Source: Pseudomonas poae (GTDB lineage: Bacteria > Pseudomonadota > Gammaproteobacteria > Pseudomonadales > Pseudomonadaceae). Taken from it: 64,000 nucleotides of DNA. Under the pieces are notes generated by a model. It worked only from the letters and a program-made list of their open reading frames with translations, was not told where the DNA came from and searched no databases. The stretch is from contig NZ_JYLI01000009.1 of the NCBI RefSeq assembly GCF_001439785.1, positions 124,001 through 188,000 of the forward strand, read 5' to 3'. The translations under genes and the position numbers were made by a program. Positions 1 to 7,737 of this stretch are shown here, piece after piece. Within the stretch, counting starts at the first letter, position 1, and each line of letters starts with the position of its first letter.

Positions 1-1020
1 TTCTACTTCGACGAATTTTTCTGGACGTTCAAGTTCAAGGAACTGAACAAAGTCGCCTCGGGTATGGCGATGCAAAAGCAATACCGCCGTACCTACTTCA
101 GCACGCCGTCGAGCATGGCTCACGAGGCATATACGTTCTGGACGGGTGAGCGATTCAACAAGGGCAAACCCGCTGCCAACCGTATTTCAGTCGATGTTTC
201 CCACGATGCCCTGCACCAGGGGCGGTTGTGCGAGGACAAGGTGTGGCGGCAGATCGTCACGATTCTGGACGCTGAGCAGCGCGGCTGTGATCTGTTCGAC
301 CTTGAAGAACTGCGCCAGGAGTATGACGCCGAGGCCTTCCAGAACCTGCTGATGTGCCAGTTTGTGGACGACGGGGCGAGCATCTTTCCTCTGTCGATGT
401 TGCAGTCGTGCATGGTGGACAGCTGGGTTAACTGGGCCGAGGACTACAAACCATTGGCGCCGCGCCCGCTTGCAGACCGCCAGGTGTGGTTGGGCTATGA
501 CCCGGCCGAAACGGGCGACAGCTCTGGTCTGGTGGTCGTAGCGCCGCCGATGGTGCCGGGCGGTAAGTTCCGGGTCATTGAGCGGCACCAGTTCCGGGGC
601 ATGGATTTCGCGGCGCAGGCTGAGTCCATCCGCATGGTGACCCAGCGCTATTGGGTGACCTATATCGGCATCGACGTAACAGGCATGGGTTCGGGCGTGG
701 CGCAGCTGGTGCGGCAGTTCTTCCCCGGACTGACGACGTTCAGCTATTCGCCAGAGGTGAAGTCGCGCCTGGTTATGAAAGCCTATGACGTGATCAACAA
801 AGGTCGACTGGAGTTCGACGCCGGCTGGACGGACTTCGCGCAATCACTGATGGCGATCCGTAAAACCATCACCGCCAGCGGCCGGCAGTTTACCTATACC
901 GCTGGACGTAGCGAATCAACCGGCCACGCCGACCTGGCCTGGGCACTTTTCCATGCACTACACCACGAACCGCTCGAAGGGCAGACCGCTGCCAATACCG
1001 GGCGGATGGAGCTTTTTTGA
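1..1020 (+). CDS. Phage terminase large (ATPase/nuclease) subunit, P2 gpP-like, 5'-partial
   Basis: The reading frame is open from base 1, so the N-terminal ATPase domain lies outside the window. What remains covers the end of the ATPase domain and the RNase H-like nuclease domain. The nuclease signature shows as GYDPAETGDSSGLVV followed by GIDVTGMGSG, which carry acidic metal ligands. In P2-like phages this protein cuts concatemeric DNA at cos and pumps it into the prohead through the portal. Its TGA overlaps the ATG of the portal gene (TGATG), matching the P2 'P then Q' late operon. No frameshift is visible. The family is clear, but whether it is still expressed is unknown because the prophage is degraded to its right. 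Confidence 0.93.
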   Translation, partial: FYFDEFFWTFKFKELNKVASGMAMQKQYRRTYFSTPSSMAHEAYTFWTGERFNKGKPAANRISVDVSHDALHQGRLCEDKVWRQIVTILDAEQRGCDLFDLEELRQEYDAEAFQNLLMCQFVDDGASIFPLSMLQSCMVDSWVNWAEDYKPLAPRPLADRQVWLGYDPAETGDSSGLVVVAPPMVPGGKFRVIERHQFRGMDFAAQAESIRMVTQRYWVTYIGIDVTGMGSGVAQLVRQFFPGLTTFSYSPEVKSRLVMKAYDVINKGRLEFDAGWTDFAQSLMAIRKTITASGRQFTYTAGRSESTGHADLAWALFHALHHEPLEGQTAANTGRMELF

Positions 1021-2051
1021 TGAGTACAAACAATGAGGTGGCTGTTGCCACGGAACAGGCCGTGAGTGAGCACAAGTCGGTGGCGTTCACGTTCGGCGAG
1101 CCGGAGTCGGTGTTATCGGCCAGGGAGATATTCGACTCGTTGGAGTGTTGGTTTAACGGGCGTTGGTATGAGCCGCCGTTGTCGCTGGATGGACTGGCCC
1201 GGTCGGTTAAGGCCAGCGTTCATCTCGACTCGGGGTTGCGGTTCAAGCGCAACCAACTGACCCGCACGTTCATACCGCACAAGCTGCTGAGCCGGCAGGC
1301 GTTTGACCAGTACGCACAGGACTACTTGGCACTCGGCAATGGTTATATCGAGGCGCGGCGATCATTGCTGGGCACGCCTGTGGCTCTCAAGCCCTCGCTG
1401 GCGAAGTACATGCGGGTAGGCAAGGACGAGCGATTTTTTCAAGTGCATGGCTGGAAGCATGAACACGAATTTGACCAGGGCAGCATTTTTCATTTGCGTG
1501 AGCTGGATCTACACCAAGAAATTTACGGGTTGCCGGAATGGCTCTGCGCGCTGCAGTCGGCGTTGTTGAATCAGTCAGCGACGTTATTTCGCCGCAAGTA
1601 TTACGAGAACGGTAGTCACGCTGGTTTCATCCTGTACATGACGGACGCGGCGCAAAACGAGTCCGACATCGAGGACTTACGCGTCGCGCTGAAAAACTCC
1701 AAAGGCCCAGGCAATTTTCGCAACTTGTTCGTGTACGCGCCGAACGGGAAGAAGGAAGGCATCCAACTGATCCCGGTGAGCGAGGTGTCGGCTAAAGACG
1801 AGTTCAACTCGATCAAGGATCAGACTGAGGGCGATGTGCTGGCTGCGTTGCGGGTTTATCCCCAACTGATGGGCATCGTGCCGAAAAATGCGGGGGGCTT
1901 CGGCTCGCCGAAGGAAGCGGGGGAGGTCTGGGCTACCCTGGAACTGGAGCCTATCCAGACGCGGCTGGCCCTGCTGAATGATTGGATCGGTGAGGAGGTG
2001 GTGAGGTTCAAACAGTTTGAGATTGTGGTGGGAGAGAAAGCCCCCGCTTGA
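1020..2051 (+). CDS. Phage portal protein, PBSX/P2 gpQ-like
   Basis: A 343-residue protein, normal size for the PBSX/P2 portal family. These form the dodecameric ring at one prohead vertex through which terminase pumps DNA. I chose the ATG at 1020, which overlaps the terminase stop, over the TTG one codon upstream. Family features include the N-terminal EPESVLSAREIFDSLECW stretch, the central NGYIEARR segment, and a C-terminal part running through LRVYPQLMGIVP and a Gly-rich GGFGSPKEAGEVW. The gene is intact and is followed directly by a rho-independent terminator. It is the last late gene before the cargo zone, as in P2. Confidence 0.93.
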   Translation: MSTNNEVAVATEQAVSEHKSVAFTFGEPESVLSAREIFDSLECWFNGRWYEPPLSLDGLARSVKASVHLDSGLRFKRNQLTRTFIPHKLLSRQAFDQYAQDYLALGNGYIEARRSLLGTPVALKPSLAKYMRVGKDERFFQVHGWKHEHEFDQGSIFHLRELDLHQEIYGLPEWLCALQSALLNQSATLFRRKYYENGSHAGFILYMTDAAQNESDIEDLRVALKNSKGPGNFRNLFVYAPNGKKEGIQLIPVSEVSAKDEFNSIKDQTEGDVLAALRVYPQLMGIVPKNAGGFGSPKEAGEVWATLELEPIQTRLALLNDWIGEEVVRFKQFEIVVGEKAPA

Positions 2052-2078
2052 TATCCACAGACGCAAACTCAGCACAGC

Positions 2079-2108
2079 AAAAAGCCGCTTTTCAGCGGCT
2101 TTTTTCTT
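2079..2108 (+). terminator. Rho-independent terminator after the portal gene
   Basis: GC-rich hairpin AAAAGCCGC-ttttc-a-GCGGCTTTTTT starting about 28 bases after the portal stop. The stem is AAGCCGCT/AGCGGCTT and a run of T follows. It ends the terminase-portal transcript before the convergent minus-strand gene at 2130. Confidence 0.85.
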
Positions 2109-2129
2109 TGATGCGTTTGTATGGTCGTG

Positions 2130-2801
2130 TCAGTCAGCTTCTACTTCTAACTCAACGGAGACGAGCAGCTCGGCAGGCAAGGCTACTTTTGAGATCAGCG
2201 CCAAATGGTACTCTTGCGCATCATCCTCAGCCCAAAGCCGGTCCTCAAGGTTGTTTAATTCCTCTTGGGTCTTGATAGCTTCAAGATCCGCTGTGAGCAT
2301 TTGATAGTAGTAAACATGCAAACCAAGAGCTAAAGCATTGGACATCTGACGCTGCCAGAAGAACTTACCTTCACCCGTTTGCTGATTGTCTGACAAAATC
2401 ACATCGTATCGATCAAGGATGTAATTGAAGAATACCTTCTGAGCTACGTCTCTCAGAACTGCCGCATGCTGAGCGTCAGGTGAGCGCCAGACAAGATTCT
2501 GTGTTGCCGGTCGGCAATTCAGATCGACAATGTTGGAAATGGCTACGCGGTTGTAGTAAACCACGGCCTTGACCACGTCGTTGATCAAGGCAATCTCGAA
2601 CTCATCGCTAGACGGCCGTACACGATGATCCACCCGGAGCAGGCGATAGCCAGGCGCCAGAATACACTGAGCGTCTGCGCTGATATCGGTGGTGCGTTCA
2701 GCATTCGTAAGCAAATCGTATAGATGCGAGTTTTCGACCGACCGCATCAGATGTGCGAACGTTTTACGAATCTCGGTGTGTTGAACGATTAGCTTAGGCA
2801 T
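2130..2801 (-). CDS. Uncharacterised prophage cargo protein next to the portal gene
   Basis: A 223-residue protein starting at the ATG of MPKLIVQHTEIRKTF. A TTG at 2840 in the same frame would add 13 residues. I see no signal peptide or membrane segment. The conserved-looking core is ILSDNQQTGEGKFFWQRQM followed by a Tyr-rich stretch (HVYYYQML) and an acidic C-terminus. The SDNxQTxxGxxxW pattern faintly recalls small phage-encoded acetyltransferase-like proteins, but I cannot confirm that. It runs convergent to the portal gene, in the place where P2-like phages carry accessory (moron) genes, so a role in host or phage interaction is an inference from position only. Confidence 0.7.
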   Translation of the reverse strand: MPKLIVQHTEIRKTFAHLMRSVENSHLYDLLTNAERTTDISADAQCILAPGYRLLRVDHRVRPSSDEFEIALINDVVKAVVYYNRVAISNIVDLNCRPATQNLVWRSPDAQHAAVLRDVAQKVFFNYILDRYDVILSDNQQTGEGKFFWQRQMSNALALGLHVYYYQMLTADLEAIKTQEELNNLEDRLWAEDDAQEYHLALISKVALPAELLVSVELEVEAD

Positions 2802-3056
2802 AGCTACCAACGAAAAATGAAGGTTTTTCTGTTCGATCAAGCTAACAAAAGACTGCTATTTACACAAGTAAATGCAAGCAAACACGACGAAGTGCAAGCC
2901 GAAGCGCCCGTCGAAGCTGTCATTGAAGTCACCGCCGAATGCCCATCCGCAAAGCCCTCCCTAAGAACATCAGAGCAGGTAGCCCTATTTTGGTGCGTTG
3001 AATCGTGCCAGTGACGTGCTACACGTCGAACCGGCCTGCTTGCCCTGGCGCGCGCC

Positions 3057-3075
3057 GTCGTCCCCCCACCTCGCC
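3057..3075 (-). other. Candidate P2-type cos site
   Basis: Read on the minus strand the bases are GGCGAGGTGGGGGGACGAC. As I recall it, the 19-base cohesive end of phage P2 is GGCGAGGCGGGGAAAGCAC, which agrees at 14 of 19 positions including the first seven. The site lies about 1 kb beyond the portal gene, on the side where cos sits in P2. The surrounding 3000-3200 region is GC-rich and has no convincing gene. This is a motif match from memory plus position; cutting is not shown. Confidence 0.5.
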
Positions 3076-3257
3076 TGCGGGCTAAATGGGTCGTTTTTTC
3101 TGCGCACCTGCGTACCACTCTCGACAGCGTAGGCTGGGGGCTTGCTTGGCGTTTTAGAGAGGGCAGAAAACCTGCGGAATCCTGCGAAGGTGGATGTTTT
3201 TAGCAACGCTCATAAGCACGCGCACACAGCTGAATTCAGTAGGTGCCTCGGGAAAAA

Positions 3258-3528
3258 GGTTAGTTTTTTATTGAGGGGGGTGTTGTGACTTGGAAGGCCC
3301 GTGTTTGTTGGGCTTGAGACCTAACTTTGATGGGTTAGGTTGGGTTAGGTCAAAGGTTATTAATTCGTAAGCTGTTGTTTTTAAAGGAATTAATATATTG
3401 AATATTTAACGCTAATAAAGGTTAGGAAATAACCAGACCTAACCAAAAAGCTAACCTTGCCAACCATTCGAAAAGCCATAACAAACAAGGCTTTCAAGGC
3501 GCTCTGAAAAAAACTAACCCTCCTAACC
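3258..3528. repeat. Cluster of GGTTAG repeats around an AT-rich core, candidate phage replication origin
   Basis: Nine copies of GGTTAG or its complement CTAACC occur in 270 bases: plus orientation at 3258, 3333, 3343 and 3420, minus orientation at 3320, 3439, 3451, 3514 and 3523. Several extend to GGTTAGGT (3333-3340, 3343-3350) or ACCTAACC (3437-3444). Plus copies lie mostly to the left and minus copies mostly to the right. Between them, 3357-3420 is very AT-rich (TTATTAATTC, AATTAATATATTGAATATTTAA). An iteron array flanking an unwinding element fits a replication origin, for example one used by a P4-type primase of the prophage. No such primase gene remains in the window. Confidence 0.55.
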
Positions 3529-3719
3529 TCTTTCCCGTGGGTCAACATGAAAACGCGAGAGGTGCCTAGGGCGGGCTGCTTTTGAAGCTGTGTGCGGGAT
3601 TGCGCAGTACTCACGACCTTTGCGTTCACGCGCCCACACTCGCGCTCACACAGCGTCAGATATTTACGTTTACATGGGATGTTGGAATCGGGGCGATAGG
3701 CATTGGCGATCAGTACCAT
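3390..3719 (-). CDS. Doubtful small prophage ORF overlapping the repeat cluster
   Basis: A possible 109-residue product starting at an ATG 10 bases after the stop of the upstream minus-strand gene, so it could be translationally coupled. There is no clear ribosome-binding site. The first half (MVLIANAYRPDSNIPCKRKY) looks protein-like. The second half is read through the GGTTAG repeat cluster and becomes hydrophobic and basic. I recognise no family. It may be a real short gene whose end overlaps the origin-like repeats, or an accidental frame. Confidence 0.25.
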   Translation of the reverse strand: MVLIANAYRPDSNIPCKRKYLTLCERECGRVNAKVVSTAQSRTQLQKQPALGTSRVFMLTHGKEVRRVSFFQSALKALFVMAFRMVGKVSFLVRSGYFLTFISVKYSIY

Positions 3720-3728
3720 GGCGCAACA

Positions 3729-4019
3729 TCAAGCGTGCCTTCTGACTCGAACGATAAAGTCGCTCACCTGCGCCCGTGTCAGGCAATTCAACTTCCCGAA
3801 GGTCTCCAGGTGCTGAACCATTGCTTCATGACTGCCGGGTTGCCGGGCGATCATGCGACGGCAGGTCTTTTCCAGAATCAATCGCGCCATTTGCGGGTTC
3901 TCGACCCTCGTCGCATCGAAGGCCAGCGCGATGGCAGTGGCTAGCTCACCCAGATCCCGGTCCTTGCGTTGCAGCGCCCTGAGCGCATTCATCTGCCGTG
4001 CGGTGATGGGGAGCGACAC
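3729..4019 (-). CDS. Small prophage protein of unknown function
   Basis: A 96-residue protein starting at a GTG (MSLPITARQMNALRALQRKDR) preceded by AAGGACGAGAGAC, a usable ribosome-binding site. It is rich in Leu, Ala and Arg and predicted helical (MARLILEKTCRRMIARQPGSHEAMVQHLETFGKL), without signal peptide or membrane segment. The C-terminal part resembles a small DNA-binding or regulatory helical bundle, but I recognise no family. It lies in the minus-strand cargo zone between the origin-like repeats and the HEPN-like gene, and a minus-strand terminator separates it from the latter, so it probably has its own promoter around 4030-4100. Confidence 0.6.
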   Translation of the reverse strand: MSLPITARQMNALRALQRKDRDLGELATAIALAFDATRVENPQMARLILEKTCRRMIARQPGSHEAMVQHLETFGKLNCLTRAQVSDFIVRVRRHA

Positions 4020-4103
4020 GTCTCTCGTCCTTAGCGATCATGCTCAGCCATTATCAAGGGTAATGGTAGACCAGGCTCCTGGGGTCTGGTTTCCGCCAAG
4101 CGC

Positions 4104-4127
4104 AAAAAAGCCCGTCGGAGCGGGCCT
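4104..4127 (-). terminator. Minus-strand rho-independent terminator
   Basis: On the minus strand GGCCCGCTCCGACGGGC is followed by TTTTTTG. The stem is GCCCG/CGGGC with a short loop. It stands about 165 bases downstream of the stop of the HEPN-like gene and upstream of the 96-residue ORF, and would end the cargo transcript from the right. Confidence 0.7.
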
Positions 4128-4290
4128 TGATGTGGGGGGCCATTGAACATAGGGCGCGTTCTATTCACCCGTCAGCAAATGCCACAATCGACCGAAGCGG
4201 GCGGTGTTATAAGACGCGTAAGGGGCAATGGATGAGGCATCCACCCAGTAATGAAAGCTAGCCGTACAAAAATTGAACTCAGCCCCTAGC

Positions 4291-4767
4291 TCACTGCGTG
4301 TGATTGGCATTAAAGCTGATTCTAGAGGCAAACCAAACGCATACCAGTGAAGTGAAGATCTCTAGTATTTCTTTAGGCTGGGTTGATTCCGCGTACTCCG
4401 GGCCGCAGGCTTTCTTCAGGTATTGAGAGAGCGGAAGCAACTCCACACTACCTATTTTGAAGTCGATATTGTGACTGAGCTTATTCCGAAGGTTGTTCAT
4501 ATGCTTGATAGCGGGAATGGAGTTGTACTTCTCCGGATAACCATCTGTAGCAAGAAGCGACACTTTCTGCCCAAACGACTGCCTAGAGGAATCCCAGTCC
4601 AGCTTGGGGTATTGGGATTTCAGGTACTCATCAAGGTAGTGCTCAATGATGAGGTGGCAGGACAAAAAATAACCAATTAACTCGTAGTTCAAGTTATCGA
4701 GGCGCTGCCAAGTGATTTTGCCATCGCGGGTTTCACCGACTAGAGGAGGAAGGCTCATCTTGTTCAT
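4291..4767 (-). CDS. HEPN-like protein with an RX4H motif
   Basis: A 158-residue, mainly helical protein. I started it at the ATG of MNKMSLPPLVGE; a TTG four codons upstream is possible. The key motif is NNLRNKLSHNIDF in the second half, where R and H are spaced as in the RX4-6H motif of HEPN ribonucleases and related helical-bundle proteins. The preceding LIGYFLSCHLIIEHYLDEYL helix also suits such a fold. No partner nucleotidyltransferase is adjacent. It sits a few hundred bases from the PARIS-like pair in the prophage cargo zone, so a defence or toxin role is plausible, but it could also be a non-catalytic helical protein. The function is inferred from motif and context only. Confidence 0.6.
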   Translation of the reverse strand: MNKMSLPPLVGETRDGKITWQRLDNLNYELIGYFLSCHLIIEHYLDEYLKSQYPKLDWDSSRQSFGQKVSLLATDGYPEKYNSIPAIKHMNNLRNKLSHNIDFKIGSVELLPLSQYLKKACGPEYAESTQPKEILEIFTSLVCVWFASRISFNANHTQ

Positions 4768-4885
4768 AGAAGGACTCAATTTTTGATTCTGCGGCCGGCA
4801 CCGCTTGGTGCGGGGCTGTTGGGGAACTCGGCATCATGGACTCCGGAGACGCCTTATCAAACTGGCTGAATTGGCGTAAATTAAT

Positions 4886-5101
4886 TTATGGGCGATCCTG
4901 CTTCTTCAGCTTGGCTAAGCCTTGTTTGATGTGGCCTGCATTCTCACCAAGCGTTTGAAGGGCGCCACGGACGTTTCCACCAGTCGTCAATTCGCCACGC
5001 TCTTCTGTCCATAACACCAGCTCCATTAACGCCGCCTCTAACGCCAGTTGGTTCTCATACATCCTTTCCAGCACATCCGCTAGTGAGTATTCGCTCGCCA
5101 T
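4886..5101 (-). CDS. Small helical phage-type protein of unknown function
   Basis: A 71-residue protein started at the ATG of MASEYSLADVLERMYENQ, which has an AGGGCG element upstream. An in-frame start at 5191 would add 30 less well-behaved residues. It is almost entirely helical and amphipathic (ENQLALEAALMELVLW, GGNVRGALQTLGENAGHIKQGLAKLKKQ), consistent with a short coiled-coil or helical hairpin. Proteins of this look are common in Pseudomonas prophages, but I know no function. It lies between the HEPN-like gene and the DUF4435/AAA pair on the same strand, with about 115 and 260 bases on either side, so co-transcription with either is possible but not shown. Confidence 0.6.
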   Translation of the reverse strand: MASEYSLADVLERMYENQLALEAALMELVLWTEERGELTTGGNVRGALQTLGENAGHIKQGLAKLKKQDRP

Positions 5102-5362
5102 CAATATCGCCCTGGTTCCTAAAGCTTGAAGCATAGCATTTTCCAATCCATCACGGATAACGCTGGTGGTTTTGCGCGAGACTGGCAACAATCGACTTGA
5201 AGCGATGTTTGCTGAGAGCAGTTAATCGTAATAACCATGTGATTGTCGTCAAAATTTTTACCAGTAACACAGTAACAATCCTCATTTCGGTAGAAACAAA
5301 GAGATCCGGCACATTGAGTGGCGGGTTCACTCTGACCTAAATGAAAGCAGTGCGATAAAAAC

Positions 5363-6121
5363 CTAAATTGAGACGCGCTTGATCAACTCATCTCTTATGG
5401 CTGACTGAATGCGTAGAAAATTAGGTCCAGCCCTAGAAGCACCAAATACCATCAGCTGTTTACCACTAAACTTTACAGGTCTTTTTTTCGCAGAGAGCTC
5501 TCGTAACAATAAAGCAAACAGAGATTTCCCCCGAACGAGCTTGGCATATTCAGCACGCGTTCTAACGTAAAAATCTTCAGGATATTTTTCTCCTTCCTTC
5601 AACTCCAAGTCCGCTTCGTAGAAACCAGGTTCACCTAACACCTGTTGAGGATGAGTCCGAAACCTTCCTACGCCCCCCTCAAAATGTCGGAACACAGCTA
5701 ACGCATACCATCTAATAAAACGATCTAGCCCTGATTCAAATCGGGCTCGTTCTTCAACAGTTAGAATCCCCTCCAGCGCACCGTCCAAATAAAGATCATT
5801 TTCAATAGAATATCCATTGGTGGTGATAAGCTTAGTTCCATACCGCCCCTCTTCAGGAGGAGCATGAACCCAAAGATCTTTATCAACTACGAACAAGACC
5901 GTTGCTGATATGGGGTTGGCTTGTATTTTTTCATAAAGGCTTAGAACTATGCCTTTATCACCAGCAGGGAGCATGTCCACACCCAAGTCTTTGAGGTTGT
6001 CTTCCACGTACCGGTAGAATATTATGTCGTCCTTGCCTTCAACAAGAACAGTGGGCAGCGAAGTCCTTTTCAGAGTCTCGAAAAGTTCCTCGACTGTCGG
6101 CCTAGGTTTTTCAGAGCTCAT
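5363..6121 (-). CDS. DUF4435 TOPRIM-domain protein, AriB-like (PARIS effector candidate)
   Basis: A 252-residue protein. I chose the ATG at 6121 (MSSEKPRPTVEEL), which has GGGAG 8 bases upstream and lies 2 bases after the stop of the AAA gene; an ATG at 6142 would overlap that gene. A TOPRIM-like core is visible: VEGKDD at residues 27-32 with the acidic residue E28, then VVDKD at 78-82 with D80 and D82. The central GYSIENDLYLDG segment is typical of DUF4435. In PARIS systems the DUF4435 protein AriB is a toxic nuclease held by the ATPase AriA and released when a phage anti-restriction protein is sensed. Here the pairing, order and prophage location fit that model. Function is inferred; the protein is short for the family. 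Confidence 0.8.
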   Translation of the reverse strand: MSSEKPRPTVEELFETLKRTSLPTVLVEGKDDIIFYRYVEDNLKDLGVDMLPAGDKGIVLSLYEKIQANPISATVLFVVDKDLWVHAPPEEGRYGTKLITTNGYSIENDLYLDGALEGILTVEERARFESGLDRFIRWYALAVFRHFEGGVGRFRTHPQQVLGEPGFYEADLELKEGEKYPEDFYVRTRAEYAKLVRGKSLFALLLRELSAKKRPVKFSGKQLMVFGASRAGPNFLRIQSAIRDELIKRVSI

Positions 6122-6123
6122 AG

Positions 6124-7251
6124 TTATTCTCCCTTGTCCCATCCAATAGCGACTTCCTTGTCAGGATATTTTGCGTATATAAAGGGCGAATGCGTTGCGA
6201 AGATGAACTGGTTGCTAGACCCCTGTGATTGAAGAATTTGATATAGTTGTCGCTGCCAATCAACATGCAGACTTAATTCCGGCTCATCAATAAATATGAC
6301 GGCATTTTTGTAAAATGCGTTATAACAGATGAAGCTTAACATCTGTTTTTCGCCTGCGGACAGTACATCGCTGTTTACTGCAGCCGCCGCATCACCGAAA
6401 TTTAGTCGCTTACCGAAAGAGATGCCAGAATGATTAAAGAGCTTCTCGACGAGAGCTCTCATTGCATCTAGTGGCTGCATTGTCTTAGATCTAAATTCTT
6501 CAATCTTTTCGATTTCCGCGCGTGTTTCGGAGAGTAATGCGTCCGCAGCTTGTTGAGCACTTTGCGTGTTTTCGTACTGTCGAATTTTTTGAATAACGCT
6601 TCTCGAAACTTTTTCTTGATACGCGTTTACTTCTTCCGAGAAAGAAGCATACCGTTTAAGCAGCAAAGTGATTACATCTTGAGTTGAGATCGCCGAAACA
6701 AACAGATGCTCGTTATTGCTCAGTTTTCTAGATAGAGAACTCAACGCTTCATCTATTTCAGATTCTCCTCTTGCAGACGCCCTCGTCCTCACGGGGCCTG
6801 AGGAGGACATCGTAAATCCACCCTCTATTCGTCTGAAGGTAGGAAAGAAAATAGAGCTACCTCTTGTAACCAAGATCGCGTTCGCTTTCTCTTCGGCCGC
6901 ATCCGCAAACGGATTGTCTTCATCCTGTTCATCTTCTATGAGGTAACGATCGCCATCAATCTCCATTTCAACTTTGCACTGCACGTCGCCTAGCCTAATT
7001 ACCGTACAAATGTATTCAGTCGTGGCGATGGTGAAAGACTTGAAGTTTATCTCGCGGAGAGCATTTAAAATATTTCCGCTCATCACGAACCAAGCCAATT
7101 TCATGGCTGTGGTCTTCCCCGAGCCGTTACGCCCTGTAAGGATATTGAGGTCCGGATTAAGCGTATAGCTGCGAACTCCTGGCTTTCCGAACAACCCAAC
7201 TACCGATATAGATTTAATTTGCAAGCGCTGCACTCCCTTATAGTCTTGCAT
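6124..7251 (-). CDS. AAA/ABC-type ATPase, AriA-like (PARIS sensor candidate)
   Basis: A 375-residue ATPase of the OLD/SMC-like ABC class. Walker A is GRNGSGKTT at 40-48, the ABC signature LSAGEKQM begins at 297, Walker B VIFIDEPEL lies at 318-326 and the H-loop ATHSP at 352-356. A coiled-coil-like insert (about 200-260) precedes the signature. The ATG at 7251 has no clear ribosome-binding site. AAGGGAG lies 8 bases before a TTG at codon 10, so the real protein may start nine residues later. The stop is 2 bases before the DUF4435 gene, indicating one transcript. AAA plus DUF4435 is the PARIS architecture, one of the OLD-related defence families. P2 carries its own old gene in the equivalent position. 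Confidence 0.82.
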   Translation of the reverse strand: MQDYKGVQRLQIKSISVVGLFGKPGVRSYTLNPDLNILTGRNGSGKTTAMKLAWFVMSGNILNALREINFKSFTIATTEYICTVIRLGDVQCKVEMEIDGDRYLIEDEQDEDNPFADAAEEKANAILVTRGSSIFFPTFRRIEGGFTMSSSGPVRTRASARGESEIDEALSSLSRKLSNNEHLFVSAISTQDVITLLLKRYASFSEEVNAYQEKVSRSVIQKIRQYENTQSAQQAADALLSETRAEIEKIEEFRSKTMQPLDAMRALVEKLFNHSGISFGKRLNFGDAAAAVNSDVLSAGEKQMLSFICYNAFYKNAVIFIDEPELSLHVDWQRQLYQILQSQGSSNQFIFATHSPFIYAKYPDKEVAIGWDKGE

Positions 7252-7332
7252 TTAACTAAGTTGGCTTTTTTCGATATCAGTGAAATTTGACCCACTTCCT
7301 GAAGGCACCACCACCTAGCGGTTGGAGGATGA

Positions 7333-7554
7333 ATGGCTTGCGGAAACTCGTCAATTGCTAAAAATGAAATTGCAGGTCGAGCTTACAGGGAGGGGGCCCC
7401 CGCTGAGCTGTTCGACGTGCCTTTGCCTTCAGATCTGATCGGGGAGGAGCCAGGCTGCTATGGCCGATTGCCGCCCGTTGTGAGTGGCAAGGCCCCATGG
7501 GTTGCGGTGATGTTGGTACAAAAGTGGTACGCAGTCTTCAGGGCGGCTCTGTAG
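7333..7554 (+). CDS. Possible small prophage-remnant ORF
   Basis: A possible 73-residue product (MACGNSSIAKNEIAGRAYREG) with GGAGG four to five bases before the ATG. The C-terminal part LPPVVSGKAPWVAVMLVQKW looks protein-like, but I recognise no family. It lies alone between the AAA ATPase and the integrase remnant, divergent from the former. It could be a real small phage gene or the tail of a deleted one. Confidence 0.35.
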   Translation: MACGNSSIAKNEIAGRAYREGAPAELFDVPLPSDLIGEEPGCYGRLPPVVSGKAPWVAVMLVQKWYAVFRAAL

Positions 7555-7737
7555 CGCTCAGAATACGTGGCCTACGTTATTAGTAGATCCAATCCATCAT
7601 GGGGGCGACGGAGAAGCGGCGGGAGGGCTCGGACCGTGAAAGGCTTGATTTTACTGGTGCTGAGACTTTTTCGGAATTCATTGATACTGATCTTTAATAC
7701 AGCGGTTTTTACCCGTTTCCCCTTTTTTCTGAAATCG

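Noticed and set aside
2817..3014. A 65-codon plus-strand frame (MKVFLFDQANKRLLF...)
   Set aside because: The peptide looks partly protein-like, but there is no ribosome-binding site, and it starts against the start of the minus-strand 2130-2801 gene. It may be a fragment; not enough to call.
3240..3530. Reading the GGTTAG repeats as a CRISPR array
   Set aside because: Units are only 6-8 bases, in both orientations and at irregular spacing, with no spacers of constant length and no cas genes.
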